A DNA stretch of 64,000 bases from Parabacteroides sp. PF5-6 (GTDB lineage: Bacteria > Bacteroidota > Bacteroidia > Bacteroidales > Tannerellaceae): the NCBI RefSeq assembly GCF_029504695.1, contig NZ_JAQFIN010000016.1, forward strand, positions 18,394 to 82,393. Direction: 5' to 3'. Positions 17,307-25,053 of this stretch are shown one piece after another. The first letter of the stretch is position 1, and each line of letters begins with the position of its first letter. Under the pieces are notes generated by a model that saw only the letters and a program-made list of their open reading frames with translations, was not told where the DNA came from and ran no database searches. Position numbers and translations under genes: made by a program.

Positions 17307-18602
17307 ATGAAAGCATTCAACAAATCCGTTATCACGCTCTTATGCCTCTTGTTGATCGGTGGGCTGTCGACCCTGAAGGCACAGGATCCGGTGGAAGAGC
17401 AGCTCATGGAAATCGACCGGAGCAATGAAAGTGAGAGTTTTATCACGGTCAGTGGCGTGGTGAAAGATCAGAAAACCAAGAAAAAACTGGAGTATGTCAA
17501 TGTAACCGTTCCCGGCACCAATATCGGTACGGTGACCAATGCCGACGGAGAGTTCTCCCTCAAAGTGATCAAAGCGATCGAGAGAAACACGGTGCAGATC
17601 TCGCATATCGGCTACCTCAACACCTTGATCCCGATCAACGGCCGGAATGTCGACGGCTTGGAAGTCATGCTGCGCCCCAATGCCAATCTGTTGGACGAGG
17701 TGATCGTACGGGCACGTGATCCGCGCTATATCGTCGAAGAGGCGATCCGGAAGATCCCGGAGAACTACAGTGCGAAGAGTAACCTCTTCACCGGGTTCTA
17801 CCGCGAAACGGCACAGAAAGGACGCCGGTATATCAATATCTCCGAGGCGATTATCGATGTGTACAAAACACCTTACCGCGATATGAATGTCGACCGCGAC
17901 CGGGTACAGATCTACAAAGGACGCAAGCTGTTGAGCCAGAAAGCCAGCGACACATTGGTGGTCAAACTACTGGGCGGTCCCAACCTGTCGGTCTTTGTCG
18001 ATATCGTGAAAAACCCCGATATCTTCCTCGATCGGGAGATGCTGCCGTATTACGCGTTCAAGATGGAAGAGAGTGTTATGCTCGACGATCGCCACCACTA
18101 CGTGATCAGCTTTATGCCGCAAGCCGTTCTGCCTTATGCGCTCTATGAAGGCAAACTGTATATCGACCGGGAAAGACTATCGTTCACCCGCGCGGAGTTC
18201 AACCTCAATATGGACGATCAGAACAAAGCGACGCAGGCGATCTTGAAAAAGAAACCTTTCGGACTGCGGTTCCGCCCGCTGGAAGTCTCCTTCCTGGTGA
18301 CCTACAAAGAGGTCGACGGACTGAGTTACCTGAGTTACATCCGCAACGAAGTGCGTTTCCGGTGCGACTGGAAGCGACGACTCTTTGCCACCAGCTACAC
18401 GATCAATTCCGAAATGGTGATCACCGACGGTAAAGTGGCCGAAACGACAATCCCCTACAAGATGTCGTTCAAGCAATCGCAATCGCTCTCCGACAAAGTC
18501 ACCGACTTCGCCGACGATGCCTTCTGGGGCAACTACAATATCATCGAACCGACCGAGTCGTTGGAGTCGGCCGTCGGCAAACTGCGCAAGCAACAGAAAT
18601 AA
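17307..18602 (+). CDS. Secreted carboxypeptidase-regulatory-like domain protein
   Basis: 431 residues. Signal peptide 1-25 (LLCLLLIGGLSTLKAQ), then a CarboxypepD_reg-like domain at about 47-125 (TVSGVVKDQKTKKKLEYVNV, GTVTNADGEFSLKV, ISHIGYL), followed by 300 residues ending in a beta-rich region (YEGKLYIDRERLSFTRAEF, KDVDGL-like SYIRNEVRFR). The same layout, with matching landmarks (FYRETA, EAIIDVYKTPY, LYIDRE), recurs in the 20147 gene, so the two are paralogues flanking a sigma/anti-sigma pair. Probably periplasmic or outer-membrane associated; function unknown. The near-consensus box TATTTTTA (17233-17240) upstream is a weak promoter candidate. Confidence 0.75.
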   Translation: MKAFNKSVITLLCLLLIGGLSTLKAQDPVEEQLMEIDRSNESESFITVSGVVKDQKTKKKLEYVNVTVPGTNIGTVTNADGEFSLKVIKAIERNTVQISHIGYLNTLIPINGRNVDGLEVMLRPNANLLDEVIVRARDPRYIVEEAIRKIPENYSAKSNLFTGFYRETAQKGRRYINISEAIIDVYKTPYRDMNVDRDRVQIYKGRKLLSQKASDTLVVKLLGGPNLSVFVDIVKNPDIFLDREMLPYYAFKMEESVMLDDRHHYVISFMPQAVLPYALYEGKLYIDRERLSFTRAEFNLNMDDQNKATQAILKKKPFGLRFRPLEVSFLVTYKEVDGLSYLSYIRNEVRFRCDWKRRLFATSYTINSEMVITDGKVAETTIPYKMSFKQSQSLSDKVTDFADDAFWGNYNIIEPTESLESAVGKLRKQQK

Positions 18603-18638
18603 TGCGTACCTTAGAGGCGGCTATCGGAGGAGAGAGAA

Positions 18639-18666
18639 GATAGAAGATAGAAGATAGAAGATAGAA
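18639..18666. repeat. (GATAGAA)4 heptamer repeat
   Basis: Four perfect copies of a 7-bp unit, followed by related GAGATAGGAGATAGGAG. It lies 36 bp before the ATG of the ECF sigma gene, where slippage could change the leader or promoter spacing. Confidence 0.9.
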
Positions 18667-18701
18667 GTTAGGAGATAAGAGATAGGAGATAGGAGCGCGC
18701 A

Positions 18702-19244
18702 ATGTTGAACGATTTGCTGACACTGGCTAAGATCAAAAAAGGGGATATTAAGGCTTTTGAAAAGGTTTTCAAGCTTTATTACTCCCCGCTTTGCCGGTAT
18801 GCGGCAAGCCTGACCGGGCGTATGGATGCGGCGGAGGAGATCGTTCAGGAGTTGTTTTACGTCTTCTGGAAAGAGAAGGAAAATATCGATTTACTGCATT
18901 CGCTGAAAAGCTACCTGTACACCGCTGTCCGAAACCGCTCGCTGCTCTATCTCGAACACCTGGAAGTACGCAACCGTTACCGGGAAAACGTATTATCGGA
19001 AGAGGCCAAAGGGCCGGTATCTCCGCAGGAGCAATTGGAATACGAAGAATTGCAAAAGCTGGTCGACCGGACGATCCGAAGCCTGCCCGACCGCCGGCAG
19101 CGAATATTCCGGATGCATCGCTTCCAAGGCATGAAATATGCCGAAATAGCCTCTGCCCTCTCCTTATCGGTGAAAACGGTAGAAGCCGAAATGAGCAAAG
19201 CGCTTAAGACGCTGCGGGAAGAAGTTATGAATTATGAATTATGA
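18702..19244 (+). CDS. ECF RNA polymerase sigma factor (Bacteroidetes sigma-70 family)
   Basis: 180 residues, normal for the family. Region 2 is seen in FEKVFKLYYSPLCRYA and DAAEEIVQELFYVFWKE; region 4 in LPDRRQRIFRMHRFQGMKYAEIA with the helix-turn-helix SLSVKTVEAEMSKALKTL. It directs RNA polymerase to a small regulon when released by its anti-sigma. The anti-sigma (FecR) gene follows 27 bp downstream and an STN-domain protein follows that, so this is a cell-surface-signalling type cassette. The heptamer repeat just upstream could affect expression. Confidence 0.93.
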   Translation: MLNDLLTLAKIKKGDIKAFEKVFKLYYSPLCRYAASLTGRMDAAEEIVQELFYVFWKEKENIDLLHSLKSYLYTAVRNRSLLYLEHLEVRNRYRENVLSEEAKGPVSPQEQLEYEELQKLVDRTIRSLPDRRQRIFRMHRFQGMKYAEIASALSLSVKTVEAEMSKALKTLREEVMNYEL

Positions 19245-19271
19245 GATAAGAAACAAGTGAAAGAAACAGAT

Positions 19272-20111
19272 ATGCATAAAATAAAAACAGACCGGGCGTG
19301 GGAGCAAGTGTACGCCCGACTGGAACAAGACGGGTTATTGACCGATATCCGCCCCGCGCGGTCGTCGGCCGGTAGCCGGAAACAGATCGTTAGCTGGGTT
19401 GCGGCCGCGGCTGCCTTGTGTATTTCCCTGATCTCCGTGTTCCATCTGGTGTGGCCCAAGGAGGCTGAGCGTGCGTTGCTGACGATGCAAAACACCGAAG
19501 ACGCCACCACCCTGATCACCACCCTCGAAGACGGATCGATCGTATACCTGGCAGAAGATGCGGCCTTACATTATCCGGAACATTTCGAAGCCGACAAACG
19601 GGAAGTCGTGCTCGAAGGAAATGCCCAGTTCGATATCAGCGGAAACAAAACACGCCCGTTCTATATCGATACGCGGGAGGTACAGGTCGAAGTATTGGGC
19701 ACCTCGTTCCAGATCCGCAACGAAGGGGATATGCCATTCGAATTGGTGGTCACCCGCGGAGAAGTCAAAGTCACCGCCAAAGACAACCGCGAGAGCTGCC
19801 TGGTCAAGGCGGGCGAGAAAGTACAGCTCTTGCCCGACGGCTTATGGGTTAGCTTTGTCGACAACGACGAGCAGCCCCGGGATGCGTCGCGCTATATCCG
19901 CTTCAAAGACGAGAAATTGGGCGATGTCCTGCACGTACTGAACAAGAGCCTGCCGGATACGTCTTTAGCCGTCGACCCGTCGCTTGCCGATAAGGTCTTT
20001 ACGGTAACCTTCGAGAGCCATACCTCGCCCGAAGAGATCGCCGAAGTGATCTGTGCCGGCCTGGGCTTGCGCCACGTAAAAGAGAACGATACCATTCGGC
20101 TGATGAATTAA
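19272..20111 (+). CDS. FecR-family anti-sigma factor
   Basis: 279 residues from the ATG at 19272 (MHKIKTDRAWEQVY); a GTG at 19257 would add five residues. One membrane helix near residues 45-65 (IVSWVAAAAALCISLISVFHLVW), a periplasmic FecR domain (TLEDGSIVYLAEDAALHYPEHF, REVVLEGNAQFDI, VEVLGTSFQIRNEG) and the C-terminal DUF4974-type domain (DEKLGDVLHVLNKSLPDTSLAV). It holds the partner sigma factor at the inner membrane and responds to contact with an STN domain. Located between the sigma gene and the STN-domain gene. Confidence 0.92.
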   Translation: MHKIKTDRAWEQVYARLEQDGLLTDIRPARSSAGSRKQIVSWVAAAAALCISLISVFHLVWPKEAERALLTMQNTEDATTLITTLEDGSIVYLAEDAALHYPEHFEADKREVVLEGNAQFDISGNKTRPFYIDTREVQVEVLGTSFQIRNEGDMPFELVVTRGEVKVTAKDNRESCLVKAGEKVQLLPDGLWVSFVDNDEQPRDASRYIRFKDEKLGDVLHVLNKSLPDTSLAVDPSLADKVFTVTFESHTSPEEIAEVICAGLGLRHVKENDTIRLMN

Positions 20112-20146
20112 ACAATACAACTGCCATCCGCTAAAAAAGAAGCTTT

Positions 20147-21694
20147 ATGAATACAACATACAGATCATTCCTTTGTTTCCTGTGGGTGATACTGTATGCC
20201 GTATGCCCGATACAAGCCGATGACGAGATCCTGAATCGGAGAATCCAACTGCCCAAGACGAAAGGAACAATCTACAAACTACTGGCGCAGGTCTCCGACC
20301 GTTCGGGCTTTCTTTTTATCTACGACAGCCAGGTGGTCGATAACGACCGGGAGAGTCGGATCAAAGGCGGAGAGTACACCCTCGGCGAAGCGGTGGCGGA
20401 AATCACCGGAGATCGGGAGTTAAAATTCAGGGTGATCGGTAGCCATATCCTGATCTACCGGCCGGAGAAAGAAGAACGTCCGCCCGAAGTAGCCATCGCC
20501 ATCAGCTCGCCACCCGAAGCCTACCTGACGGTCGAAGGTAAGATCCTCGATAAATACAACGACCAGCCGATCCCCTTTGCCACCGTAGGCATCCCGGAGG
20601 CGGCGATCGGTACGGTAACCAACCAAAACGGCGAATTCCGCTTTCGCTTTCCCGACTCCCTGCGGCAGGCGACATTACGCTTTACGCATATCGGCTACCT
20701 CTCTCACGAGGTGGAAGCCGGATTGCTCGCCGGCAAACACCAACGCCTGGCGCTCGAACCCAAAGTGATCTCCCTGCAGGAAGTGGTGGTCCGGGTGGTC
20801 AATCCGGAAAGGGTGTTGGACGATATGCTGTTCAACCGCTACCGGAACTATGCCGATAAACCGGTCTACCAAACGGCATTCTACCGGGAAGGGGTCGGAC
20901 ATAAGAAAGAAATAGTGAACCTGACCGAAGCCGTCTTCCGGATCTACAAAACCCCGTTCGACCAGACCTTCTCGTCCGACCAGGTCCGACTACTCAAGAT
21001 GCGCCATATCCTCAACCGGCACGAGAAAGATACGGTTATCACCAAATTCAAATCCGGCATCGAAGCCTGCCTGATGCTCGATCTCGTCAAATACCTGCCC
21101 GATTTTCTCCACAAGGATGATCGCGTGCTCTACAACTATGCCCATACGGATATCCGGGTGATCGACAACAGACTGGTCAACGTGATCGCTTTCGAACAGA
21201 AAAAAGGGATCAAGACCCCGCTTTACAAAGGCGAGCTCTATATCGATACGGAAAACAGCGCTTTGCTTGGCGGCAGCTTCCAGATCCACCCCCACTTCGT
21301 CAAGGCAGCCGCCTCGATGTTCGTCGAGAAGAAAAGCAGAAACCTCACGATCACCCCCGAAGAGGTGCGTTATACCGTTTCGTACAAAGAAAACAACGGA
21401 ATCTATTCGATCAATCATGTGCGGGGAGACTTGCAATTCCGGATCCGGAAGAAAAAGAAACTCTTCAGTACGACTGCTTACACCTGGTTCGAGATGGTGA
21501 TCTGCAAAACAGAAACCGAACACGCCCAACCGTTTGAAAGGAGTCAACGCCTACCGACCCGCACGGTCTTTGCGGATACACATTTTGAGTACGACAGGGA
21601 CTTTTGGGAAAATTTTAACATCATCCTTCCCGAAGAAAATCTGAACGATGCGATGAGTAAAATATCTTCGATCATCGAAGAGACCCATTTCTAA
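20147..21694 (+). CDS. STN plus carboxypeptidase-regulatory domain protein without a beta-barrel
   Basis: 515 residues. Signal peptide 1-25, then an STN (secretin/TonB N-terminal) domain at about 30-105 (KGTIYKLLAQVSDRSGFLFIY, YTLGEAVAEITG, ILIYRP), a CarboxypepD_reg-like domain at about 128-205 (VEGKILDKYNDQPIPFATV, GTVTNQNGEFRF, FTHIGYL) and a 300-residue region homologous to the 17307 product. It stops where a TonB receptor would begin its plug and barrel. By analogy with FecA-FecR the STN domain should contact the FecR protein encoded just upstream. This gene ends the cassette, with a strong terminator 5 bp after the stop. Confidence 0.8.
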   Translation: MNTTYRSFLCFLWVILYAVCPIQADDEILNRRIQLPKTKGTIYKLLAQVSDRSGFLFIYDSQVVDNDRESRIKGGEYTLGEAVAEITGDRELKFRVIGSHILIYRPEKEERPPEVAIAISSPPEAYLTVEGKILDKYNDQPIPFATVGIPEAAIGTVTNQNGEFRFRFPDSLRQATLRFTHIGYLSHEVEAGLLAGKHQRLALEPKVISLQEVVVRVVNPERVLDDMLFNRYRNYADKPVYQTAFYREGVGHKKEIVNLTEAVFRIYKTPFDQTFSSDQVRLLKMRHILNRHEKDTVITKFKSGIEACLMLDLVKYLPDFLHKDDRVLYNYAHTDIRVIDNRLVNVIAFEQKKGIKTPLYKGELYIDTENSALLGGSFQIHPHFVKAAASMFVEKKSRNLTITPEEVRYTVSYKENNGIYSINHVRGDLQFRIRKKKKLFSTTAYTWFEMVICKTETEHAQPFERSQRLPTRTVFADTHFEYDRDFWENFNIILPEENLNDAMSKISSIIEETHF

Positions 21695-21699
21695 AAATC

Positions 21700-21741
21700 A
21701 TAAAGCGGGCCTTTATCTCAAAGGCCCGCTTTATAGGTTTT
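21700..21741 (+). terminator. Rho-independent terminator (possibly bidirectional)
   Basis: Perfect 15-bp stem with a five-base loop: ATAAAGCGGGCCTTT (21700-21714) pairs with AAAGGCCCGCTTTAT (21720-21734), followed by AGGTTTTT. The minus-strand side also ends in a short T run, so it may also serve transcripts arriving from the 21903 gene. Confidence 0.9.
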
Positions 21742-21902
21742 TAATAGGTATTAGTCTTTAAGGCAAAAAGATTGTTTAGGTTATCTGCATGCAAAGATGA
21801 ACCAATAAAAAATGCCGGACAAGAAAAAAAACATATTATAAAACACATTTTTAAGATTCTCGATACTTATTTGCAGTTTGTGCCTCTTTTTAACATTTCA
21901 GA

Positions 21903-23192
21903 CTACAAACTCCAGTAGGCCATTCGGGTAATTCGTCCCCGATATATACCCTTTACATCCCCAAAAACAGCCGTTTCGTTGATTTTGTCCAAAAACCACG
22001 ATTCGTCTAATTTTAAATAATCTTTATGAGCGACGGCCACAATGACGGCGTCGTAACCGGTCCCGGGTTCCGCTTTTAGGGTGAATCCGTACTCCCGTTC
22101 GACCTCCTGTGCAGAGGCATACGGATCGGTCACATCCACCTCCATCCCGTAGTCTTTCAATTCACGGATAATATCCACCACTTTGGAGTTGCGGATATCA
22201 GACACATTCTCTTTAAACGTCAATCCCATCACCAGCGCCCGGGCGCCCAGGATATTCTTGCCCTGAGCGATCATCTTCTTGACGATCTTCTTGCCGATAT
22301 ACCCGCCCATGGAGTCGTTGACAAAACGTCCGGAATTGATCATCTTCGGATGGTAATTCAATTCGCGGGCTTTATAGACCAGGTAATAGGGATCAACCCC
22401 GATGCAATGCCCCCCCACCAGTCCGGGCGAGAAGGGTTGGAAATTCCATTTCGTGCCCGCTGCCGTCAACACATCAAAGGTATTGATCTGCATCCGGTCG
22501 AAGATGATCGACAACTCATTCATCAGGGCGATATTGACATCCCGCTGGGTATTCTCGATAATCTTTGCCGCCTCGGCCACCTTGATCGCAGGGGCACGAT
22601 GCAGGCCGGCCTCGACAATCAAGGCATACACCTGATCCAGCGTATCCAATGCTTCGGCATCACCGGCAGAGATGATCTTGACCGTATTCTGCAATGTATG
22701 TTCTTTATCGCCCGGGTTAATGCGTTCGGGCGAGTAACCGATCTTAAAGTCCTTCCCCGCTTTCATGCCGGAAATACGTTCCAAGAGCGGGAGGCAATCC
22801 TCTTCGGTACAACCCGGATAGACCGTCGATTCGTACACCACATAGTCGCCCGGCTGCAACAGGGCGGCAACCATACGGGTAGCATCCAACAACGCTTTCA
22901 GATCGGGCTGGTGGTGCCGGTCGATCGGCGTGGGCACCGCTATAATATAAAAAGAAGCTTCTCTCAGCGTTTCGACGGAAGAGGTGAAAACAATATCTTT
23001 ATCTTGGAAAGCTTCGCCATCCAGTTCATTGCCGGGATCGATGCCTTTCTTCAACAGGGCCAGGCGCTCTTCATTGATATCGTATCCGACGACAGCCAGG
23101 TGGCGGGCAAAAGCCAGCGCCAACGGCAGGCCGACATACCCCAATCCGATAACGGCCAGTTTCTTTTCTTTATTCAGTAATGCGTGATACAC
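21903..23192 (-). CDS. UDP-N-acetylhexosamine 6-dehydrogenase (TviB/WbpA-like)
   Basis: 429 residues from a GTG at 23192; LNKEKKLAVIGLGYVGLP follows, with no better in-frame ATG nearby. N-terminal NAD domain with GLGYVGLPLA, central domain with VYESTVYPGCTEE and YSPERINPGDKEHTL, and the catalytic Cys in GGHCIGVDPYYL (about residue 260). The C-terminal UDP-binding domain has MGLTFKENVSDIRNSK. The GDKEHTL and GVDPYYL wording is that of the TviB group, which oxidises UDP-GlcNAc or UDP-GalNAc to the uronic acid for capsule or O-antigen. A stand-alone gene here; no partner epimerase is adjacent. Confidence 0.88.
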   Translation of the reverse strand: MYHALLNKEKKLAVIGLGYVGLPLALAFARHLAVVGYDINEERLALLKKGIDPGNELDGEAFQDKDIVFTSSVETLREASFYIIAVPTPIDRHHQPDLKALLDATRMVAALLQPGDYVVYESTVYPGCTEEDCLPLLERISGMKAGKDFKIGYSPERINPGDKEHTLQNTVKIISAGDAEALDTLDQVYALIVEAGLHRAPAIKVAEAAKIIENTQRDVNIALMNELSIIFDRMQINTFDVLTAAGTKWNFQPFSPGLVGGHCIGVDPYYLVYKARELNYHPKMINSGRFVNDSMGGYIGKKIVKKMIAQGKNILGARALVMGLTFKENVSDIRNSKVVDIIRELKDYGMEVDVTDPYASAQEVEREYGFTLKAEPGTGYDAVIVAVAHKDYLKLDESWFLDKINETAVFGDVKGIYRGRITRMAYWSL

Positions 23193-23199
23193 GTTATAA

Positions 23200-23220
23200 T
23201 GATTAATGATTAATGATTAA
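23200..23220. repeat. (TGATTAA)3 heptamer repeat
   Basis: Three perfect 7-bp units directly before the GTG start of the UDP-sugar dehydrogenase, followed by diverged TTGTTAATT. It is in the leader/promoter position. Confidence 0.85.
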
Positions 23221-23272
23221 TTGTTAATTCGCAAGCGGGAAAAGCCCGAAGCGGGTTGAACTCACTTCGGGG

Positions 23273-24211
23273 TCATTTAAACCAAAATTTCAAATCAACC
23301 GTTCGCTCCATCTCTCGCTCCTCTTTATCGGGAAGAAGCGGGAAGAAATCAATGCCCGTCACCGCCTCGACACTATCGATCGGCAGGGCAGTTGCCTGCA
23401 GTTTCGTGCCTTTATACTCCCGGTTCTCTAATAAGAACGCAATGCCTTGGTATTTGTTATCCGAGACCGTACAAATAACCTTATAAAATTGCTCGGGGAT
23501 CGCCACCCGGTTCTTGCCCAGGCGCCGCAGTTTCGGATGAATGACCGGGCCGCTCACAATATAAAGCACACCTTTATCCGAAGCCCACGTCCGGCATTTC
23601 TGCTCCAGCGTATTCCAGATCCCGCCATTCATCTTCCGGTCTTGCGGACAGATATTACTGAAATAGAAGGATTCACGCATCGCTTTATGCGACCATTTCA
23701 CGTCCGCAACCGGCACCATATGGCCCCGATCGAAGCCGGATCCCCGGTAATCCTCATCGTAGGCGGTCGCCCATTCACTCACGTCCGGGTCGGGCACAAA
23801 CTGATCGTAACGGGAAGCCCGATTGTTCTCCAGTTTCTCTTGGGTCAATACCCAGGCGACCCAGTTCGGGATCCGGTATTCCGGGTTATACGAAAGCGTA
23901 TGCCCTTCGCGGTACAGGATCTGCTGCTTGGCATCCGTCAACACACGGGGTTGCTCGATGCCCTTGGGAAGAGTCAGCGGGGTAAAGGCCGTTTCAGCCG
24001 ACTGCTCATTCCGGAGTTTCACATAAGCGGATTCCGCCTCTTCCGGATAAGCATAATCATACACAAACAACAAACCGATCGATAAAACCGTCCCACCCAG
24101 AACCACGCCCAGGAAACGCTTCAAAGAAGCCAGAAAAGGCGATCCCTTTTTCCCGGCTTTCCGTTTCTTCACCCGCTTTTTGGGCTTCACACCTGTTTTT
24201 TTCTTTGCCAT
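23273..24211 (-). CDS. Membrane-anchored or exported DNA/RNA non-specific endonuclease (NucA family)
   Basis: 312 residues from the ATG at 24211. A very basic N-terminus (KKKTGVKPKKRVKKRKAGKKG) precedes one hydrophobic helix (FLGVVLGGTVLSIGLLFVYDY), a signal anchor or uncleaved signal. The catalytic part has the NUC motif DRGHM (about 159-163) with the catalytic His, FYFSNICPQ and the metal-binding Asn in GGIWNTLEQKCR. Known role: sequence-independent cleavage of DNA and RNA with Mg2+, outside the cytoplasm, for nutrition or DNA processing. It is preceded by a promoter segment that has been duplicated in tandem. Confidence 0.9.
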   Translation of the reverse strand: MAKKKTGVKPKKRVKKRKAGKKGSPFLASLKRFLGVVLGGTVLSIGLLFVYDYAYPEEAESAYVKLRNEQSAETAFTPLTLPKGIEQPRVLTDAKQQILYREGHTLSYNPEYRIPNWVAWVLTQEKLENNRASRYDQFVPDPDVSEWATAYDEDYRGSGFDRGHMVPVADVKWSHKAMRESFYFSNICPQDRKMNGGIWNTLEQKCRTWASDKGVLYIVSGPVIHPKLRRLGKNRVAIPEQFYKVICTVSDNKYQGIAFLLENREYKGTKLQATALPIDSVEAVTGIDFFPLLPDKEEREMERTVDLKFWFK

Positions 24212-24232
24212 CAACTACTAATTATTCAGGGA

Positions 24233-24263
24233 CAAAGATAGTGAAAGCCGAAGACAGAGGCAA
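24233..24263 (-). promoter_or_regulatory. Promoter of the endonuclease gene (proximal copy)
   Basis: On the minus strand a TTG (24261-24263) stands 20 bp before TATCTTTG (24233-24240), an exact -7 box. The start of transcription would be about 15 nt before the ATG at 24211. The surrounding 58 bp recur at 24312. Confidence 0.5.
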
Positions 24264-24375
24264 GCTTGCTTGACTATGTTGAGGCGCATCCTATCTTCGA
24301 TTCGTTAGAATCAAAGATAGTGAAAGCCGAGCGGTAAAAGCCAAGCTTGCTTGAGATTTTACCCGAGGCGCATCG
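24233..24375. repeat. Tandem duplication of a 79-bp promoter-containing segment
   Basis: CAAAGATAGTGAAAGCCGA occurs at 24233-24251 and 24312-24330, CAAGCTTGCTTGA follows in each copy (24261 and 24342), and GAGGCGCATC ends each. Between the copies CTATCTTCGATTC and GAATCAAAGATAG form a near-perfect 13-bp hairpin (24291-24320). Both copies keep a -7 box. Confidence 0.8.
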
Positions 24376-24413
24376 GATAACACGGATTTATGCATTTTGT
24401 TTGTGGCCTGTGT

Positions 24414-24574
24414 CCTGTAAGGACAGTGAGCGCTGAAAGCGCGTTAGAGCCCAGCCCAGGGTAAATAGGCCGTTAGGTCTGCGCAACCCTGGGTCGGATA
24501 CACCCACACACAACGGAGCGCTGAAAGTGCGAAAGCAAATCTTTCGCGCTTTCAGCGCTCATTGTCCTTTCAGG
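24414..24574. repeat. REP-like palindromic element with GCGCTGAAAGCGC ends
   Basis: The 30-bp ends 24414-24443 and 24545-24574 are inverted copies differing at two positions. A third copy of GAGCGCTGAAAGTGCGAAAG (24517-24536) makes a tight hairpin with 24541-24560. The interior holds CAGCCCAGGGTAAATAGGCC and GCAACCCTGGGT, also partly complementary. It looks like the REP/RAYT-type dispersed elements of many bacteria; no transposase is present here. Confidence 0.65.
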
Positions 24575-24618
24575 ATTTCAAATAGGTTAAGATTGGAAGA
24601 TTTGCGACTGGTAGTATC

Positions 24619-24786
24619 TTGGTTCCCCTTCTTGGTTAAGAAGGGGGGGACCGCTGCAAGCAGCGGTGGGGCAGTTTGAATTCTTGATGAATGATAAATA
24701 CCTATTTTATATACGATTAGGATCAAACTGCTCCACCACCGGCTATGCCGGCGGTCCCCCTCTTCTTGTCCAAGAAGAGGAGCCAG
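24619..24786. repeat. Imperfect inverted-repeat element (GGTTCCCCTTCTTGG family)
   Basis: Left arm 24619-24677 and right arm 24724-24784 pair imperfectly as inverted copies: TTCTTGGTTAAGAAG with CTTCTTGTCCAAGAAG, GGGGGACCGC with GCGGTCCCCC, and CAGTTT with AAACTG. It resembles a palindromic intergenic repeat frequent in Bacteroidetes genomes. It fills most of the stretch between the endonuclease and the FimB-like gene; a 125-codon frame over it is not credible. Confidence 0.65.
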
Positions 24787-24892
24787 GAATGTCCATTTGA
24801 TATTCTCCTGTATCTTCAAATTTTCTCCCATGCGAATGGACTTTGCAGATTTGTAAACCATTGAAAACGAAGCGTTAATATTTCCCTCAGAA

Positions 24893-24980
24893 ACTACCGG
24901 TAGTTTGCGAACAAAATACCGGTAGTTTGTCGACAAAATATTAGTAGTTTGCGCGCAAAGTACTGGTAGTTTGAAAAAGG
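24893..24980. repeat. 22-bp tandem array B (core CTACCGGTAGTTTG)
   Basis: Four units with an exact 22-bp period start at 24893, 24915, 24937 and 24959. The first contains the 16-bp perfect palindrome AAACTACCGGTAGTTT (24891-24906). The TAGTTTG part is invariant, and the interval after it varies (CGAACAA, TCGACAA, CGCGCAA). The array ends 35 bp before the TATCTTTA box of the FimB-like gene. Same family as array C at 35699. Confidence 0.95.
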
Positions 24981-25014
24981 GAGCTGTGGGCTTACATTCC
25001 TTCGTGTTTTTTCG

Positions 25015-25022
25015 TATCTTTA
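25015..25022 (+). promoter_or_regulatory. Candidate -7 element for the FimB-like gene
   Basis: TATCTTTA differs from TAnnTTTG only at the last base and is preceded by a T-rich stretch. It lies 31 bp before the ATG at 25054 and just after array B. Confidence 0.35.
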
Positions 25023-25053
25023 CACTATCATTTATTAACCTAAAAACAAAGCC

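Noticed and set aside
18541..18723. 60-codon minus-strand frame FYLLSS-rich
   Set aside because: It is the translation of the GATAGAA heptamer tract read backwards, overlapping the end of the 17307 gene.
24559..24936. 125-codon minus-strand open frame
   Set aside because: It runs across two palindromic repeat elements and into array B, has low-complexity proline- and charge-rich stretches dictated by the repeats, and no promoter or family match.
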